From NCBI GenBank assembly GCA_035235625.1, contig CP141140.1, forward strand, positions 2,899,330 through 2,963,329: DNA of 64,000 bases, read 5' to 3'. Below, one piece after another: positions 34,625-48,130 of the stretch; position 1 is the first letter of the stretch; every line of letters begins with the position of its first letter. The DNA is from Saururus chinensis (lineage: Eukaryota; Streptophyta; Magnoliopsida; Piperales; Saururaceae). Below the pieces are notes generated by a model. The model searched no databases. It saw only the letters and a list, made by a program, of their open reading frames with translations, and was not told where the DNA came from. Made by a program: the position numbers and the translations under genes.

Positions 34625-35220
34625 ACCAAACTAGTTAGGGATAAATCCCCTTGGTCAAGAGGTCGTCTCCTTTGCAGAGATGCCTCCCAATTCCCAACCA
34701 TGGTAGAAGTTCCGCCTCTGGCAGAGCCCCAGCCTGCTCCTCTCTTCTCGATAGCTCACCAAAGGTGAATTTTATGGCCTTTGGTGGCCACTGGGTCAAA
34801 GGAGTACTTGCCACACCTCCACTCTCCCCTGAACCCACTCCCTTTTCTGATTCACTTTGGCCAGCCTTGTTACAAAAAGTTGTCGGCATTGACGTTTCTA
34901 GTGGTTTAATTTTGTTTGAGGCCTGAGATCCTCCTGAATCTGGTTGGTGACAAAAGGAAACATGGAGATTTAGTGGGCAGCGGCAACAACATCTTCATCT
35001 CGAATGCCTGCCGCCCAATAGAGTTGAAGAAGAGTGGAAGAAGCAAGGCAACGACAACCACCACACTGCCAAATCTAGGTGGTAGGGATTCCACTGAGAT
35101 GAAAAGAAGTGGAAAGTGAGAGACAATGGCTCGGCTGAACTGTAGCAGGAGGCCGCACCATTGCCTCCACTCTTCTTAGAGTTTCATCAATTGAACAAAG
35201 ATAAGCATAAAGGGGAGGAT
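34625..35220. other. Unassigned GC-richer segment, interrupted by solo LTR C
   Basis: Frames of 91 codons (34651-34926) and 67 codons (34916-35119) on the + strand, and one of 84 codons on the minus strand, show no recognisable domain. The target duplication shows that 35220 was originally joined to 37474, so this segment and 37474-37740 were once contiguous. Confidence 0.45.
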
Positions 35221-37468
35221 TGTGACGCCCCGACCCAAGAACTGACCTGGGCCGGGGGTCCGAACACGATGAAAACCAAACCCAGAACCAAGAGCAACAC
35301 ACTCTGAGTGCAAGAGTCTTCTTGTTCCTCTACGTGCTTCAAAACTTTAGCGATCCGTTGCGCGTAGGCAAGAACAAACCTAATTATATAACTAATTCGG
35401 ACCGGGCCAACGTTGCCTTGTCGTTGGTTGCCTACGTACATATCTGATAACATCCACGATGTTACTCCGATATGATCGGATCCGGACGTAGTTCTGCCTA
35501 CTGGCTACTACATGCAACCGGCATACCAATAATACATACGTATAAAATACATCTCTGAATATTTAATCGGAGTTATACAAAAACCCGATAAAACACCGGC
35601 AACACACATCTCGCTCTATCATAGAGACGAGCACCACACAACCACCACAACATTCCTCACTCTATCCTAGAGCAAGACCATCACATTCACATGTCTCGCT
35701 CCATCACTAAGCCGAGAACGAACACACACCACACGTCTCGCTATATCACTTAGCCAAGACCACACACATCACACGTCTTGCTCTATCATAGAGTGAGACG
35801 GAACACAATCATAGGTCTCACTCTATCACTGAGCCGAGACCAAACACACACAACACGTCTCTCTCTAATCCAGAGCGAGACGGCACACATCATGGCATAA
35901 AGGCATAGTATATCATAATATAAACACACGCACAACCCGTCTCTCTCTAACCCAGAGCGAGACGGCACACATCATGGCATAAAGGCATAGCATATCATAA
36001 TATAAACATACGCACAACCCATCTCTCTCTAACCCAAAGTGAGACGGTACACATCATGACATATAAGCATAGCATACCATAATATAAACACGAGCACAAC
36101 CCGTCTCTCTCTAACCCAGAGCGAGACGGCACACATCATGGCATATAAGTATAGCATACCATAATATAAACACGCGTACAACCCATCTCTCTCTAACCCA
36201 GATGAGACAGCACACATCATGTCATATCAAGGCATAGCATATCATAATATAAACACACGCACAGCCCGTCTCTCTAACCCAGAGCGAGATGGCACACTTC
36301 ATGGCATATCGTATACCCTATCTAGCACATGCATTCTATAATTAAAATAGGAGGTCAGAAATGCTTACTCCCCTAATGTCTCGTGAGGTAGCGGTATTCA
36401 GGGTGCTCGTTTCTGGGCGTCCTCCCCTTCAGATCCGGAGACAGCGGACAGAGCCTCCTCCAACCTCCATACGTTTCTTGCCTTGCACCGAAAGATGACC
36501 CGACCAACTCTCCCCTTTCCCGGAGACTTCTCGTTTTCTGCGCTCGTGGGCGGCTGACAGAACCTCCCCTACTTGGGGTGTTCCTCACACATCGTGGCCC
36601 TTCGGTGGAGAATGAAGTCTCCCCTACTTCAGGCCACTTCTCTTGATTTGGCCCGGTAACAGAGGACGAAGCCTCCTCTCTCACCGGGTCATCTCTCTCT
36701 CTCTATCTCACTCTCGGGGCAGGAGGGTGGCGGACAGAGCCTCCTCTTGCCCCAGGTCGTTCTTTCCTTATAGGAGCACCAACTTGAGGAATGAACCATG
36801 TCATTGTGTAGATCACCCTCGAATTAGCTAGGAATGCCTCAAGAATGACTTGAATCGGACTTAAAATGAGTGAGAAACGAAGAACAAAAGTTTCTGAACA
36901 TGGGAGAGGAATGACAAAACGTGGGAGAGAATTCTCTTTTTTCTCTCTGAATGTCGTAGGTGCTATTTATAGAAAAATTGGAGAGGTGTGAGGCTGACAC
37001 GTGTTAAGCTTATCCGCTTCGTCAGCAACCCTATCTGCTTGCATCATTGAACCTATCCGCTTCGTCAGCGATCCTATCCACTGCGTCGTCGATCATAACC
37101 AGAAAGATATTATTTCATTCAAATAATATCCTGACTTCAAAACGCGATAACTTCCAACCTTAACATTGGAATCACACACTCTTGATACCGATGGACTCGT
37201 GTCAACGAGCCTTTCGAAACAAGACCACACATGGATAGGTTATCCCGCTCTTTTTTAGTGGGCCCCGCCCATGCGACACGCTTCCTGGGGCTGTAGCTTT
37301 CGCTCCCGACCCCCATTTCGCGCGTTCTTTGATTCGCGACGCTTGTTACTCTGAGCTCTACCCGGATACGGGGATTTCACCTAATGAAACCCCCTAACCC
37401 TAATTATAAATTACCAAACTACCCTTAACCCACCCGGGTTAAGCGTAACCGAAAAACGGGTCACTACA
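35221..37468 (+). mobile_element. Solo LTR (2.25 kb), gypsy-type, family C
   Basis: Begins TGTGACGCCCCGACCC and ends GGGTCACTACA. Flanks AGGAT (35216-35220) and AGGAC (37469-37473) match at 4 of 5. Related to the LTR starts at 63290 and 63816 and to the remnant at 32376. Non-coding. A TGGCGGACAGAGCCTCC-type motif recurs with variations at 36440-36750. Confidence 0.85.
35848..36310. repeat. 82-bp tandem repeat, about 5.5 copies, in solo LTR C
   Basis: Units containing CATCATGGCATAAAGGCATAG recur with spacing of 82, 82, 82 and 81 bp (markers at 35888, 35970, 36052, 36134, 36215). Upstream, at 35600-35840, a shorter, looser repeat of CGTCTCGCTCTATCAC-type units leads into the array. Confidence 0.9.
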
Positions 37469-40400
37469 AGGACAACGACAACGACTTCTCTAGCCGGTGC
37501 GACTCTTCCTCTACAACAAAAGAACAATGAAAAGCGGTGACTAATGGCCGACAGGCTAATGCCAAATGTAGGCTGACTGACAAATGCCAAATGTCGGACG
37601 ACAGCGTTAGGGCAACCAATCCCCGCTTGCCTCCTCAAACACCTTGTCCTCCTCTTTATTAATAAATTAATAATGCAATTAAATCCCATTACCCAATTCA
37701 AATTAGGGCTTCCTTAATTGAACTACTCTATAGAGAAACTTAAGTTATTTGGTGACCCTACCTCGAGTGCTGGGTTGTTGTCAATCCACTGTTGGTCTTT
37801 GAGCTCACTCCTCTCTGCTATTGCATACCAACCTCATCGGAAGTCCTCCTGCAATTTCTTTTTCTTCTCCCCTTTCGGCTAAAAGCTCTTCTTAAATAAG
37901 CCCCACGCTACCTTTTTATAAGTATAAAGATTAGGAACCCTAATCCCCTTAGAAGTTGGGCCAAAACTTCTTCCCTTTGGTAGCCTATTGGGTGCTTAAA
38001 ATTAATTTTTGTCATCCATAGCGCATCTGAAATGGCTCATTTGCGCATCTAATTTAGGTAAATGAAATATGCATGATATGTTTAATTTTGAACGGTCATA
38101 TTTTCCTTATCTAAACTCCAATTCATACTTTCTTGGCTGCATTTTAAAGTTTTTTCTATCTACAGATGCACTATCATAAATTACATTTTTTTAGAAAGTT
38201 ATTCTTATGAAAAGTTTAAGAGGTCAAATACCCTAATTTCTATATGACCATAAAAAATTCCCAAATATTACATTTTCAGCCTTGTTAATTTGTTTAATTC
38301 TTAGATGACGAAGACCTGCTTTCAACGAAACTTAAACAAGCTGGTAAAACTTTACATACTCGTATATTCACCAGGACACAAGGATGAGAGCATGGTATTC
38401 ATGTAAGTTTAACTGCATGAATAAATAATATGAACACTGCCATACGTCACGTACTTGTCATTGTGAGAGTATAAGAAAAACAACATGGCGCCATATAGGA
38501 TGTTAATATTCGGGACTGGGTCTCATGCATTTATCTTCAGTCATCCCAAAGGCACCACTTTCGATCTTAAGCTTTTAGTCTTGGGATCATTTCAATCCAA
38601 TAGTGCTAGCATTATGCACAATTAGGAACGGCTCCATGGCCAGAGTCCGTAAGCATCGCACGTAGAAGTATTTTATAAATCAAGAGAGGCTTAACATGGT
38701 ATATAACAGCTTGACATGGTACATAGTTATCCAGTGATCATGCTAGGACCATACGTATCATATTCATGGACTTGGTCATAGAGTCATCATCAGGCCGCGT
38801 CCTAGTGCAACTTTCAAGTGATACAGATGTGCTGATTTGAAATGGACGGCATTCCTTTGTCATGTGTAAAAGTACGTTTAGTGCAAGTTTCATGCCATAA
38901 TGAATGGTGAACTGGTTCTTTATTTTAAATGGGTCAATTTAAACCAATGAGTTTAACTCAATTTCCCAGTAAGGTATCTGACGTTTTTTGTGTTATACAA
39001 CTAATAAATTATTATGAGGTAACCTTTATATATACATTATTTATATATAGTTTTAAAATTATATTCAAACTCGAACTCGAGCTAAGTATAAGTGGAGAGT
39101 CAAGTGGAGTCTATCAAGGGTATGCTTAAACTTTTTCTCGTTAATACCCTTACTTTAGACCTTGCAATTTTAATTATGTGGCACTCATAATATAAGAGGC
39201 TGATATTTATTATCTAGCCAGTTTTTGAAATCATGTAAGCCGTCAGATCACAACACTCCTATGGAGGAATTTAAAAATTTTCTATATTAATAGTTGAAAA
39301 TAGTAAATTAACAGGGTATTAATGAAATGTAACATGCTTCCTAAAGCGAAGGTCCTGAGTTCAAACTCTCAGTCCCTCCAAGATTATATCCCAATTTTAC
39401 AGTGCATATAAGAGGCGGATTCCCCTACCCCTGGGTCGTTTTATAGAAAAAATATTGACTTTAAGTGCATGATAAATTGATGATATTATATGGTAGAAGG
39501 ATTTGTTGAATTAGGATATAAATTTTATATTTCTAGGAAAACATAGTAATTACATATTGTGAACTTAACGCTATAAAAGTTCTATCCAATCCATTGACTC
39601 CTACTTTTCTGATGGGGTTTAATCAACTGGACACAACGCATGCAATGAATGCTGGCCATTAGAGTTAATTAAAATTATTTGTACACAATGTTAGATGCAC
39701 AGTTACGTATGAGAATAGGCCAGTATTGTCTAGATTCTTTTCTTTTCAATAAAATAGTCATATTCTCCATCAATGAAATAACCACTGCATCTGCATGGGA
39801 CCCGTAATTTAGGTATACGTGTTCCCGACCTGCATGAGGTTGGGCCAAAATTTTACTGATTACAACCCTTATTATCTCCGCATACCCCCCCCCCCCCCCC
39901 CCGCCCCCTAGCGGTTCATGATCAGCAGTACGTTTCCTCCTTTGTTTTGGCAGTTGTCGGTTGTTCAAAGAAAATTGACGCGATCCATGTTTTTAACAGT
40001 AATTTCTTAGGACATGAGCCCCGGTTCGTGTTCGTTAATATGAACCCGGTTATCGCAAATTATCGGGTCGAGATATGATAACACACATTAATAAAAAGGG
40101 TAGTATAGTTGTTGAATCAAAATCAGATGGCTCATGGTGCCCTGTACAAATTAATGTGTCTAACCATATGTTAAACTCAATCAAGGGGTGGGACCAAACT
40201 TGTATCAATTCTCATATTTTCCAAAAATGATGGATCCACAAGCGTAAATCAGACCAGAACCCTCCTAGGGTTAAGTTTCAAAGGTTGTTTAAAATTAATA
40301 TTTCGTATGATATTTGACACTAGTAATGTGATTTAAAAGTAATTTCTTTTAAAACTTGATACCCAGCCATGGCCTAGATGGCTTGGAGTATTAGACAAGG

Positions 40401-40817
40401 ACAGCGGCAGAAACGTGCGGAAGACAACCAGAGCAAAGCAAATGGGTGGAAGGTCGAACCGGCTGGCCTTGGACCATATGGTGCCATCCGCTCCGGTTGA
40501 GTGGCCAGCCCGGTTTGAGCATTATTGGCATTGGGGATGGCAGGGGAAGCAACAGATGAAGTCAACCGATGACGCAAGAGTCGGAACTACCAACGGGACT
40601 AATCTCCGCGAGTGGACAAACTTCTTTTACGCATCAAACTCGTCATCAAAGTTGGATAGTAATACAGGTTTGGAGCACGAGACCTCATTCAATTACGCCA
40701 ACCGCCTCTGTTCCCTCGCCTCTCCGCCTCCGGCATCTGGTTCTCTTGCTCGCCGCCAGACGCCACCCTTCGGTTCTGGAAGAGTTCGTGAGTGTGCGTT
40801 AGGAACGGAACCCGAAA
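37469..40817. other. Intergenic region upstream of MFP2
   Basis: No gene recognised. It holds an 18-base C run at 39885-39902. A short segment near 39025-39085 (CATTATTTATATATAGTTTT, then CTCGAACTCGAGC) matches the interior of the hAT-like element at 59453 and is probably a remnant. 40380-40817 is GC-richer and likely the promoter and 5' UTR of MFP2. Confidence 0.5.
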
Positions 40818-43800
40818 ATGAGTGGAAAGGGCACGACAACACTGGAGGTGGGAGCTGACGGGGTGGCTCTCATAACGATCGTCCACCCTCCTGTCAATGC
40901 ACTCTCCGTTGATGGTTAGTTCCATTCTCTGCTCCATTGTCTCCCCACTTCATGTCTGTTTTTTTTTTTTGAGGTATTTTCATTCCTTTTTTTTTTGGCT
41001 TCACTTGTAAGCCTCTGTTCGGGGATACAGAGCTTATATTTGTGCCAAAGAAATGAATACTTGGCTTATAAGGATATGAGTTTTCATATTGACGCAGATC
41101 CAGTTTGATGGAATTGGCTTTTACTTAAAAAATTGCCTTGGAGAGAGGTTTATGACTATCCCTTTTTTTAGACAGAGAAGGTTACGGTGATGAATGGCAC
41201 TTGATTGAATTGATAATTAATTTTGGCAGATGAATTATAACGTCGTTCTTCTGAATGGTTTTTATGAGTTTGCTAGTATTTTTTTGTGCTTATTGTGATA
41301 TACATGATGGATGCTCTTGTCTCTTAATGGTAAACTTCATGCTTGATACTTGTACTGTTTTAAGTCTTTATCGGGTGCATGTCGTAAGCGGGTATATGCG
41401 CGGGTAGTGGACCGTGGTCCGTGGAGTTATTAGCAGAAGATATTTTTTCAGAAGTTGTTTTATACATGTGGATACTAATTGGTGTTTGGCCCACACATTG
41501 ATTCTACATTATGTTTGTGTCATGTTTAATATTGAAGTACACTCCAAAGGAGGTGCATGATTCATAATTTTTTGTCAATTCAAATCTTGAACTTTTTATT
41601 GGCCTTAGTTAAAAAATATTCTAGGCTTTGTTTAATGACATATAAATTTCACTTTTAAGTATTTTTTTTATGATACAATTTACCCTGTATGATTTTTTGC
41701 ATTTATACTATATATAAAAGTTTCTTCTATAACGAGATGTTTTTAATTTCTCCAGTATTGTATAGCTTGAAGGACAATTACGAGAAAGCACTACAAAGGG
41801 ATGATGTAAAAGCAATTGTTCTTACAGGTTAAATAAGAAAAAATTACATTATTTACTTAGCTTTATTTTCTCAATTATGGTGGTACATCTTAATGTTGAA
41901 TTGGCAGGTTCTGGTGGTAAATTTTGTGGAGGCTTCGATATCAATGCCTTTAGCAGCTTGCGAGAGGGAAAAAGTATTATTATTAGTTTTTTCCCCCCTT
42001 TTTGTCCAGTAGAATAAGAGATGTTACATTTATTTATGTGAGGTAATTTTTGAACTTTACATCTTGCAGTAGTGCAGCCAAAACTTGGTTACAATTCGAT
42101 AGATCTTTTCAGCGACAAGTTTGAAGGTATATTAGTATATATATATATATATATATATATTCTGTATGCTTTTTCTATTATGTCCATCCAAATCTACGAA
42201 ATTTTCTTATGCAATTAATAGGTGCAAGAAAACCTGCGGTGGCTGCAATAGATGGTCTTGCTCTAGGTGGTGGATTAGAGCTTGCAATGGTTTGTACACC
42301 TTTGATTTGGCTTTTTGAGATAAATACCTGTTTTCAGTGACCTTTTCCTTTATCTTTTTGAGACATCAAGTTTACTTTTGTAGGCTTGCCATGGGCGTAT
42401 ATCTACTTCAACTGCTCAATTTGGTCTACCGGAACTTCAACTTGGAATTCTCCCTGGATTAGGAGGTTTGGGCAGAAAATTTTAGTGGCTTAGCAATAAT
42501 TGATACCCTTCATCCATTCTTGTTATCGCCTAAAACCATGTGGTACATTGTCTACTTTGATGGCTCTTTTTATGTCCAAAGAGAATCATCTTCAACAGCA
42601 TCTACAACATTTGGTTCGATGATGCCTTCTGCTGTTTTTTTTTGCTTCTGACTTCCTTGCTTTTCTGAAAAAAAGACCTAGCACCACATCTCTACCCTTT
42701 CTAGTGATCTACATTTATCAAAGGGAGGTGGGTTGGAGGAAGTCAAAGCAGCCTTGGCAAAGCTGAAGAAAGTGAAGACATGACAGTAGGAACTGTTGTA
42801 GTTCATATAGCGGTTACTAAATAAGGCAGCAACTGTTAGACCTCCTATTTACTTCCCCATTGAACTGATTTAAAAGTTTCTCAAGATTTATGTCGGTGTG
42901 TGATGTGGACAAGCCTTACGACTTATGTGCTAAGAGTTATATTTAGTGATAATGCTCTTAAAAGTGCATTCACACAAAGTCGAAGGGACGGGCAGCAAGG
43001 GGAGCTGGGATAGGACTGTCAAAATTAGTATGCAGCCAAATTTATTCATATTCCCCTTCAAGCAGTGTATCCACTTCCAGTCTTACCATCAGTGGCCGAA
43101 ATTACTTTTTTGCAAGCTGATGATAATACAAGGATTAGGTTTTGGATAAGGGAATGCCATGAGAGAAATTTTTTATTGTGGTTGGCAATTAAATTGGTGC
43201 CCATTTCAATGCTTGGCACTTTCTAACTGAATCATGAACTTTCAGTGATTGAAATGGGTTTGAAACTTTACAAGTAGCTATGTTTTATTATGTGCATAGG
43301 TTGGCAAAGCCATGACCCCTGAGTTAAGCTACCAACCTCCCCTAGTCTAACCACTCTTTATCATCATGGGACCCTTGGACCCACTTCTTAAAAATGTTGA
43401 CACTATACTGCCCTGTTAAAACTTTGAATAAAAATTTAGTAAACCACATGGAATGGATCTTGATTAAGTATGGATCAACAGGGTGAGAAGGAAATTGACT
43501 TCATGTTTTATTAAACCTGCATGTGAAGTGCGTATTATCTTATCTTTTTTACTACTAATACAGGAACCCAACGGCTTCCCCGTCTTGTCGGACTCTCTAA
43601 GGCCCTTGAAATGATTCTAGTAAGCTTTTTTGGTCAGTACATATGCTGAAAGTACTTTTTAGCCAGAAGATCAACTTCTAATTTTTTTTCCTATTTACAT
43701 CCTCCACTGTGCAGTTGTCAAAGCCTATTAAAGGGGATGAAGCTTTTGCCGTGGGACTCACTGATGCCATAACTGCATCAAGTGAATTATTACCTACTGC

Positions 43801-46800
43801 TCGGCAATGGGCCCTGGATATTGCAGAACGTAAGAAACCGTGGTTAATTAGTCTTCATAGGACCGACAAACTAGAGCCTCTTGGGGATGCTAGAGAGATA
43901 CTTAAGTTTGCCCGAGCTCAAACAAGGAAACAAGCTCCAAATCTCACCCATCCTATTGTTACCATTGATGTCATTGAAGAGGGAATTGTAAAAGGTCCAC
44001 GTGAAGGTCTTCTGAAGGTGCATGTTATTTTCATGTAATGAACCCATACTTCGAAAAGATGACTAGTGAATATTGTACTTGTTGGTTAAGCCATTTTTCA
44101 TGCAATTGTTTCAGTCTGTACTCATAAAAAGATGATTACTGAATGTTGAAGGACTGAGAAAATAATCCTGTCTCCATTGAAATTAATATGAAAAATTTTG
44201 AAGTATTTTGCATAGTTACTAATGATATTTATTATTTGGCAGGAGGCAGAGGCTTCTCAGCAACTAATTCAATCAGATACGAGCAAGTCTTTGATTCACA
44301 TCTTTTTTTCACAACGTGCAACATCGAAGGTTTGAACAGTGAGAGTTTTCGTACATTTAAGAAAAATAATATCTTTAGTGCATTTACCCTGTCATATTTT
44401 ATGGCTGTGTCATAAGATAGGTTCCTGGGATAACTGATCTTGGTTTGGTACCACGGAAAGTAAAGAAAGTTGCTGTTCTTGGTGGAGGATTAATGGGTTC
44501 TGGAATTGCCACTGCTCTTCTACTGAGCAATATTCCTGTTGTGCTTAAAGAAGTAAATGAAAATTTTTTGGAGGCTGGAATTGGTAGAATAAAAGGTAAT
44601 GTCACCATGCTAGTTGAGTGATTTATTGCAGATTCTATGATGTATTGTTTTTAATTTTGATTTTGATTTTTCAGCTAATCTACAAAGTCGTGTTAGGAAA
44701 GGGAAAATGTCTGAAGAGAAGTACGAGAAGGTTCTTTCTCTTCTTAAAGGCGTTCTTGACTATGAAAGCTTCAAAGATGTTGACATGGTCATTGAGGTAA
44801 ATTTTAGATGATATAGATTGGGCACTGAAACTGGCCTTCCTCATGTAGTCAATTAGGTTTGCTAATGGAAGATATCTAGTGTCCTAAGTTGCTTAATGTA
44901 CATGGTAGTAAGCAAGCAATTACAACTACCAGCTTGTCTGCTAGTAGTACGTTCATTTTCAATGCTGTTTATTTTGGTTTGCCTCTTAGGAGGATGGTTG
45001 TGTTCATGTTTTTATCTTCTTGGAAACTGCCCCTCACCTTTCTGTGCTTTCTTTTGGGTTCTTTTATCTTTAAACAGGCTGTTATTGAAAATATATCTTT
45101 AAAGCAACAAATATTTTCTGATCTTGAGAAGTACTGCCGACCTGAATGCATACTTGCTAGTAATACTTCCACGATTGATCTGAATGTTATTGGAGAAAGG
45201 ACCAAGTCTCATGATCGAATAGTTGGAGCACATTTCTTCAGGTGAACATGCAGTTTTCTTCAATAAGTATACATTTTTTTTTGGTTTCCTACTGCTGATC
45301 CATATTACTATGCACATGATTTAGTCCTGCCCACATCATGCCTCTCCTGGAAATTGTTCGCACAGAAAGAACTTCACCTCAAGTAATTGTTGATTTGCTG
45401 GATGTTGGGAAGCGAATTCGTAAAACCCCAATTCTGGTGGGAAACTGCACCGGTTTTGCTGTTAATCGGATGCTTTTCCCTTACTCCCAGTCAGCATTTT
45501 TATTAGTTGATCATGGTTTAGATGTTTACCAAATTGATCGTGCAATTGCCAAATTTGGAATGCCAATGGGCCCATTCAGGTATATTTTTTTATTAGCCTA
45601 GATTTCTTTCTCCTCTTAAGGATTTTTTTATTGGTTGTACTTTTGGCGTTTAAAATTTTCATGCTTTGCATACTTGTAGAATGGTTGACTTGGTGGGTTT
45701 TGGGGTTGCACTAGCCACGGGTATTCAATTTGTTGAGAATTTCCCGGAAAGGTGCTATAAATCAGCACTACTACCTGTAATGATTGAGGATAAGAGGGCT
45801 GGTAAGTGCTTCAGAACGGTTTTCTGAGGTTGAACATTTCAATTAGATATCCTTTATGTTGTACGACATTCTTGGTGCTTTTCAGGAGAAAGCACAGGCA
45901 AGGGTTTCTATGTATATGATGGTAAGCGAAAGTCTAAGCCAGACCCTGAAATCGAGAAATATATAGAGAAAGCGAGGAATATTACTGGTGTGGCAGCTGA
46001 CCTTGAGGTAGTAAAATTTGAACCTATGATTGTGAAAGTTGTTCGTTCTTTTTTCAAAGACCTGGTAAATGATTAGTCTTAGCGTTAGTGGTCATACCTA
46101 GTTGCTTGAGCTTATGAGAGATTTTCATACAAATGATACCAGCCAGTCTCCTTTATTCAATTTTGTATTCTCACGGACTTTGCCACTTGGGCTCGAGTTG
46201 GTCCTCTTGGTTATTCAACGTGATCTTGGAGCTAGACAGTAAGCAAGTTAATGGGATCCTTTTTCAAAGACCTGGTAAATGGTTGATTTCAGGGTTACTA
46301 GTCACATCTGTTTGCTTGGGCTTTTAAGAGATTTTCATACAGTTGATGCCAGTCGGTCTCCTTTATTTAATTTTGCTTTCACATGGGACTTTGCCACTTG
46401 GGCCTTTATTCAAAGTGATCTTAGCGCTAGATATTAACCAAGCTAATGGGATTCTTTTTCTTTTATATCTTCCTTATGCAGCTGAGGAAGTTATCCGATA
46501 AGGATATTGTAGAAATGATTTTTTTCCCAGTTGTAAATGAAGCCTGCCGTGTCCTCGCAGAAGGCATTGCAGTCAAGGCCTCAGACCTTGATATTGCCTC
46601 TGTGATGGGCATGGGTTTCCCTCCTTACAGGTCAGTTTAATATTCGTTATGTGGATTCACACTCTTTGAACAGGTGTAGAATGTGATATTGATGTTGTGG
46701 CATTTTTATGTTACTAGGGGTGGTATTATGTTTTGGGCTGATTCGCTTGGAGCCAAATATGTCTGTTCGAGATTGGAGGCCTGGACTAAGGCATACGGTA

Positions 46801-46985
46801 ATTTTTACAAGCCTTGTTCGTATTTGGTAGAAAGAGCTGCCAGGGATACTTCTTTGGTGAGTGGCCCCTACCCCTTCTTGAGTTTTCATGGGTTTATCTA
46901 TAAATAGCGCTTGAGTTTATTATTTTCAATCGCATGCGTGCTGATGCAGGGTGCCTCAAAGGAGCAGACCATGTCTCGACTATGA
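40818..46985 (+). CDS. MFP2: Peroxisomal/glyoxysomal multifunctional protein MFP2 (enoyl-CoA hydratase / 3-hydroxyacyl-CoA dehydrogenase)
   Basis: Eighteen exons: 40818-40914, 41756-41827, 41908-41973, 42070-42126, 42222-42289, 42384-42465, 43564-43619, 43715-44017, 44243-44329, 44421-44595, 44675-44796, 45078-45241, 45325-45579, 45680-45801, 45886-46007, 46482-46630, 46718-46856, 46950-46985. All splice sites are GT-AG and phases close to 723 residues without a stop. The hydratase/isomerase domain carries GLALGGGLELAM (109-120) and GLPELQLGILPG, with both catalytic Glu. The dehydrogenase Rossmann motif is VAVLGGGLMGSG (313-324); the catalytic pair is His447 (AHFFSPAH) and Glu459. The C-terminus MSRL ends in the peroxisomal signal SRL. 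It performs the second and third steps of fatty-acid beta-oxidation. It resembles MFP2 more than AIM1, judged by NLQSRVRKGKMS and by SRL rather than SKL. Confidence 0.96.
46051..46470. repeat. 210-bp tandem duplication in MFP2 intron 15
   Basis: Two copies starting TTTTCAAAGACCTGGTAAAT at 46051 and 46261, exactly 210 bp apart and diverged at perhaps one base in six. Wholly intronic. Confidence 0.85.
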
Positions 46986-48130
46986 CAAGTGCATACTTCC
47001 ATGAAGAGTCATGGCTCAGGCACGACAATTTAGCAGCTATAAGTATTTATTTAGTTGTAATATGTTTACAACTTAGATATGTTAAACATTTAGAATCGAA
47101 GTTGGAGCTGGTGTTGGCATATACTTTGTACCCAATAGCGCAGATTCACCTCTCAATAAGTTATAATTATTGGTCGAAAATTCTGTATTTTGATGATTCT
47201 TATTGTAGGATTACTCACTAAATCAACATAAATCGACTTCTTCAGAATTTTAATCCAGATCTGGCTGAGGATTGTTGTAGCAATTGGCCTGATAGCATTT
47301 ATTGCACTTTGGATTTTGTGCACCTAAACAATCTAATTCTTGGGCTGAGATTCTCCTGAGGGGGAAGTTTTTAAAAGAAGCCAAAGGTCTTAACTTGGAT
47401 GCTATCAGAAATGCTCCAGTAATTAGTTTTAACTTACAGACAAGATTATTGGCTTTATGGAAGAAATCTATAAGAATTCTCTAAATAATATGCTATCTAA
47501 ACAAAACCTAAGTCTTTTATCTAATAAATTTATTACATCAGCGGCGGATGGGAGATTTGGTCAACATAAAAATTTACCAACCACCATGATTATTCTGTTC
47601 TATCATTTCTGGGGGAAATCATGTACACTCGAGTTTGATCACGGTTCGAAAGAGTTTTGGGTCTGCTAGTTAGAAAGGAAGATTTCGTTAGCTCCAAACT
47701 TAGGAAAGAAAAAATAACAAAATCCCAAAAAACACGGTTAAAGTTTGTCTTTCTCAAGGTAAGGCTTCCTCTGTTTGCATGATCCAAACAAAAGCTAAGT
47801 GGAGCAGAAATTAAGTTGACTCATCAGATCTATTTCTTATGAGATCTGCTCTATAATTTTACTTAATTATTCCAACCTGCTATGCGTACTCCAGTTCAAG
47901 TTTTGATTTGTTTGGATGTGGTCATGGCACCACCGGCAACCTGGGAGTGGGAAATGGGGCCACATACCATCTTCACGCCAACCATCCAATAAACTACCTG
48001 GCCCACATCTAATAGCTGGAAATTGCGACTCACGACCATGTGCAACCGCAATCCTTCCCCTTCAGTATAAAACGCAGTCAGACACATTCCTCTTTTGAAC
48101 CACAAAAAACCTGCTATATTGTAGCAAGCC
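46986..48130. other. MFP2 3' flank and promoter of the SWEET pseudogene
   Basis: Short frames at 47302-47484 and 47457-47669 are unrecognised. From about 47920 the sequence aligns with the 5' flank of the intact SWEET gene (ATCTTCACGCCAAC is shared with about 50190), with a TATA-like AGTATAAAACG near 48063. Confidence 0.55.

Noticed and set aside
40415..40858. 147-codon frame overlapping the MFP2 start
   Set aside because: Different frame from the MFP2 exon; it ends inside exon 1 and resembles no family, so it is most likely 5' leader.
40818..46985. Assignment as AIM1 rather than MFP2
   Set aside because: Dehydrogenase-domain motifs (FGMPMGPFR, EDKRAGESTGKGFYVYD) and the SRL ending fit MFP2 better, though by-eye comparison cannot fully exclude an unusual paralogue.
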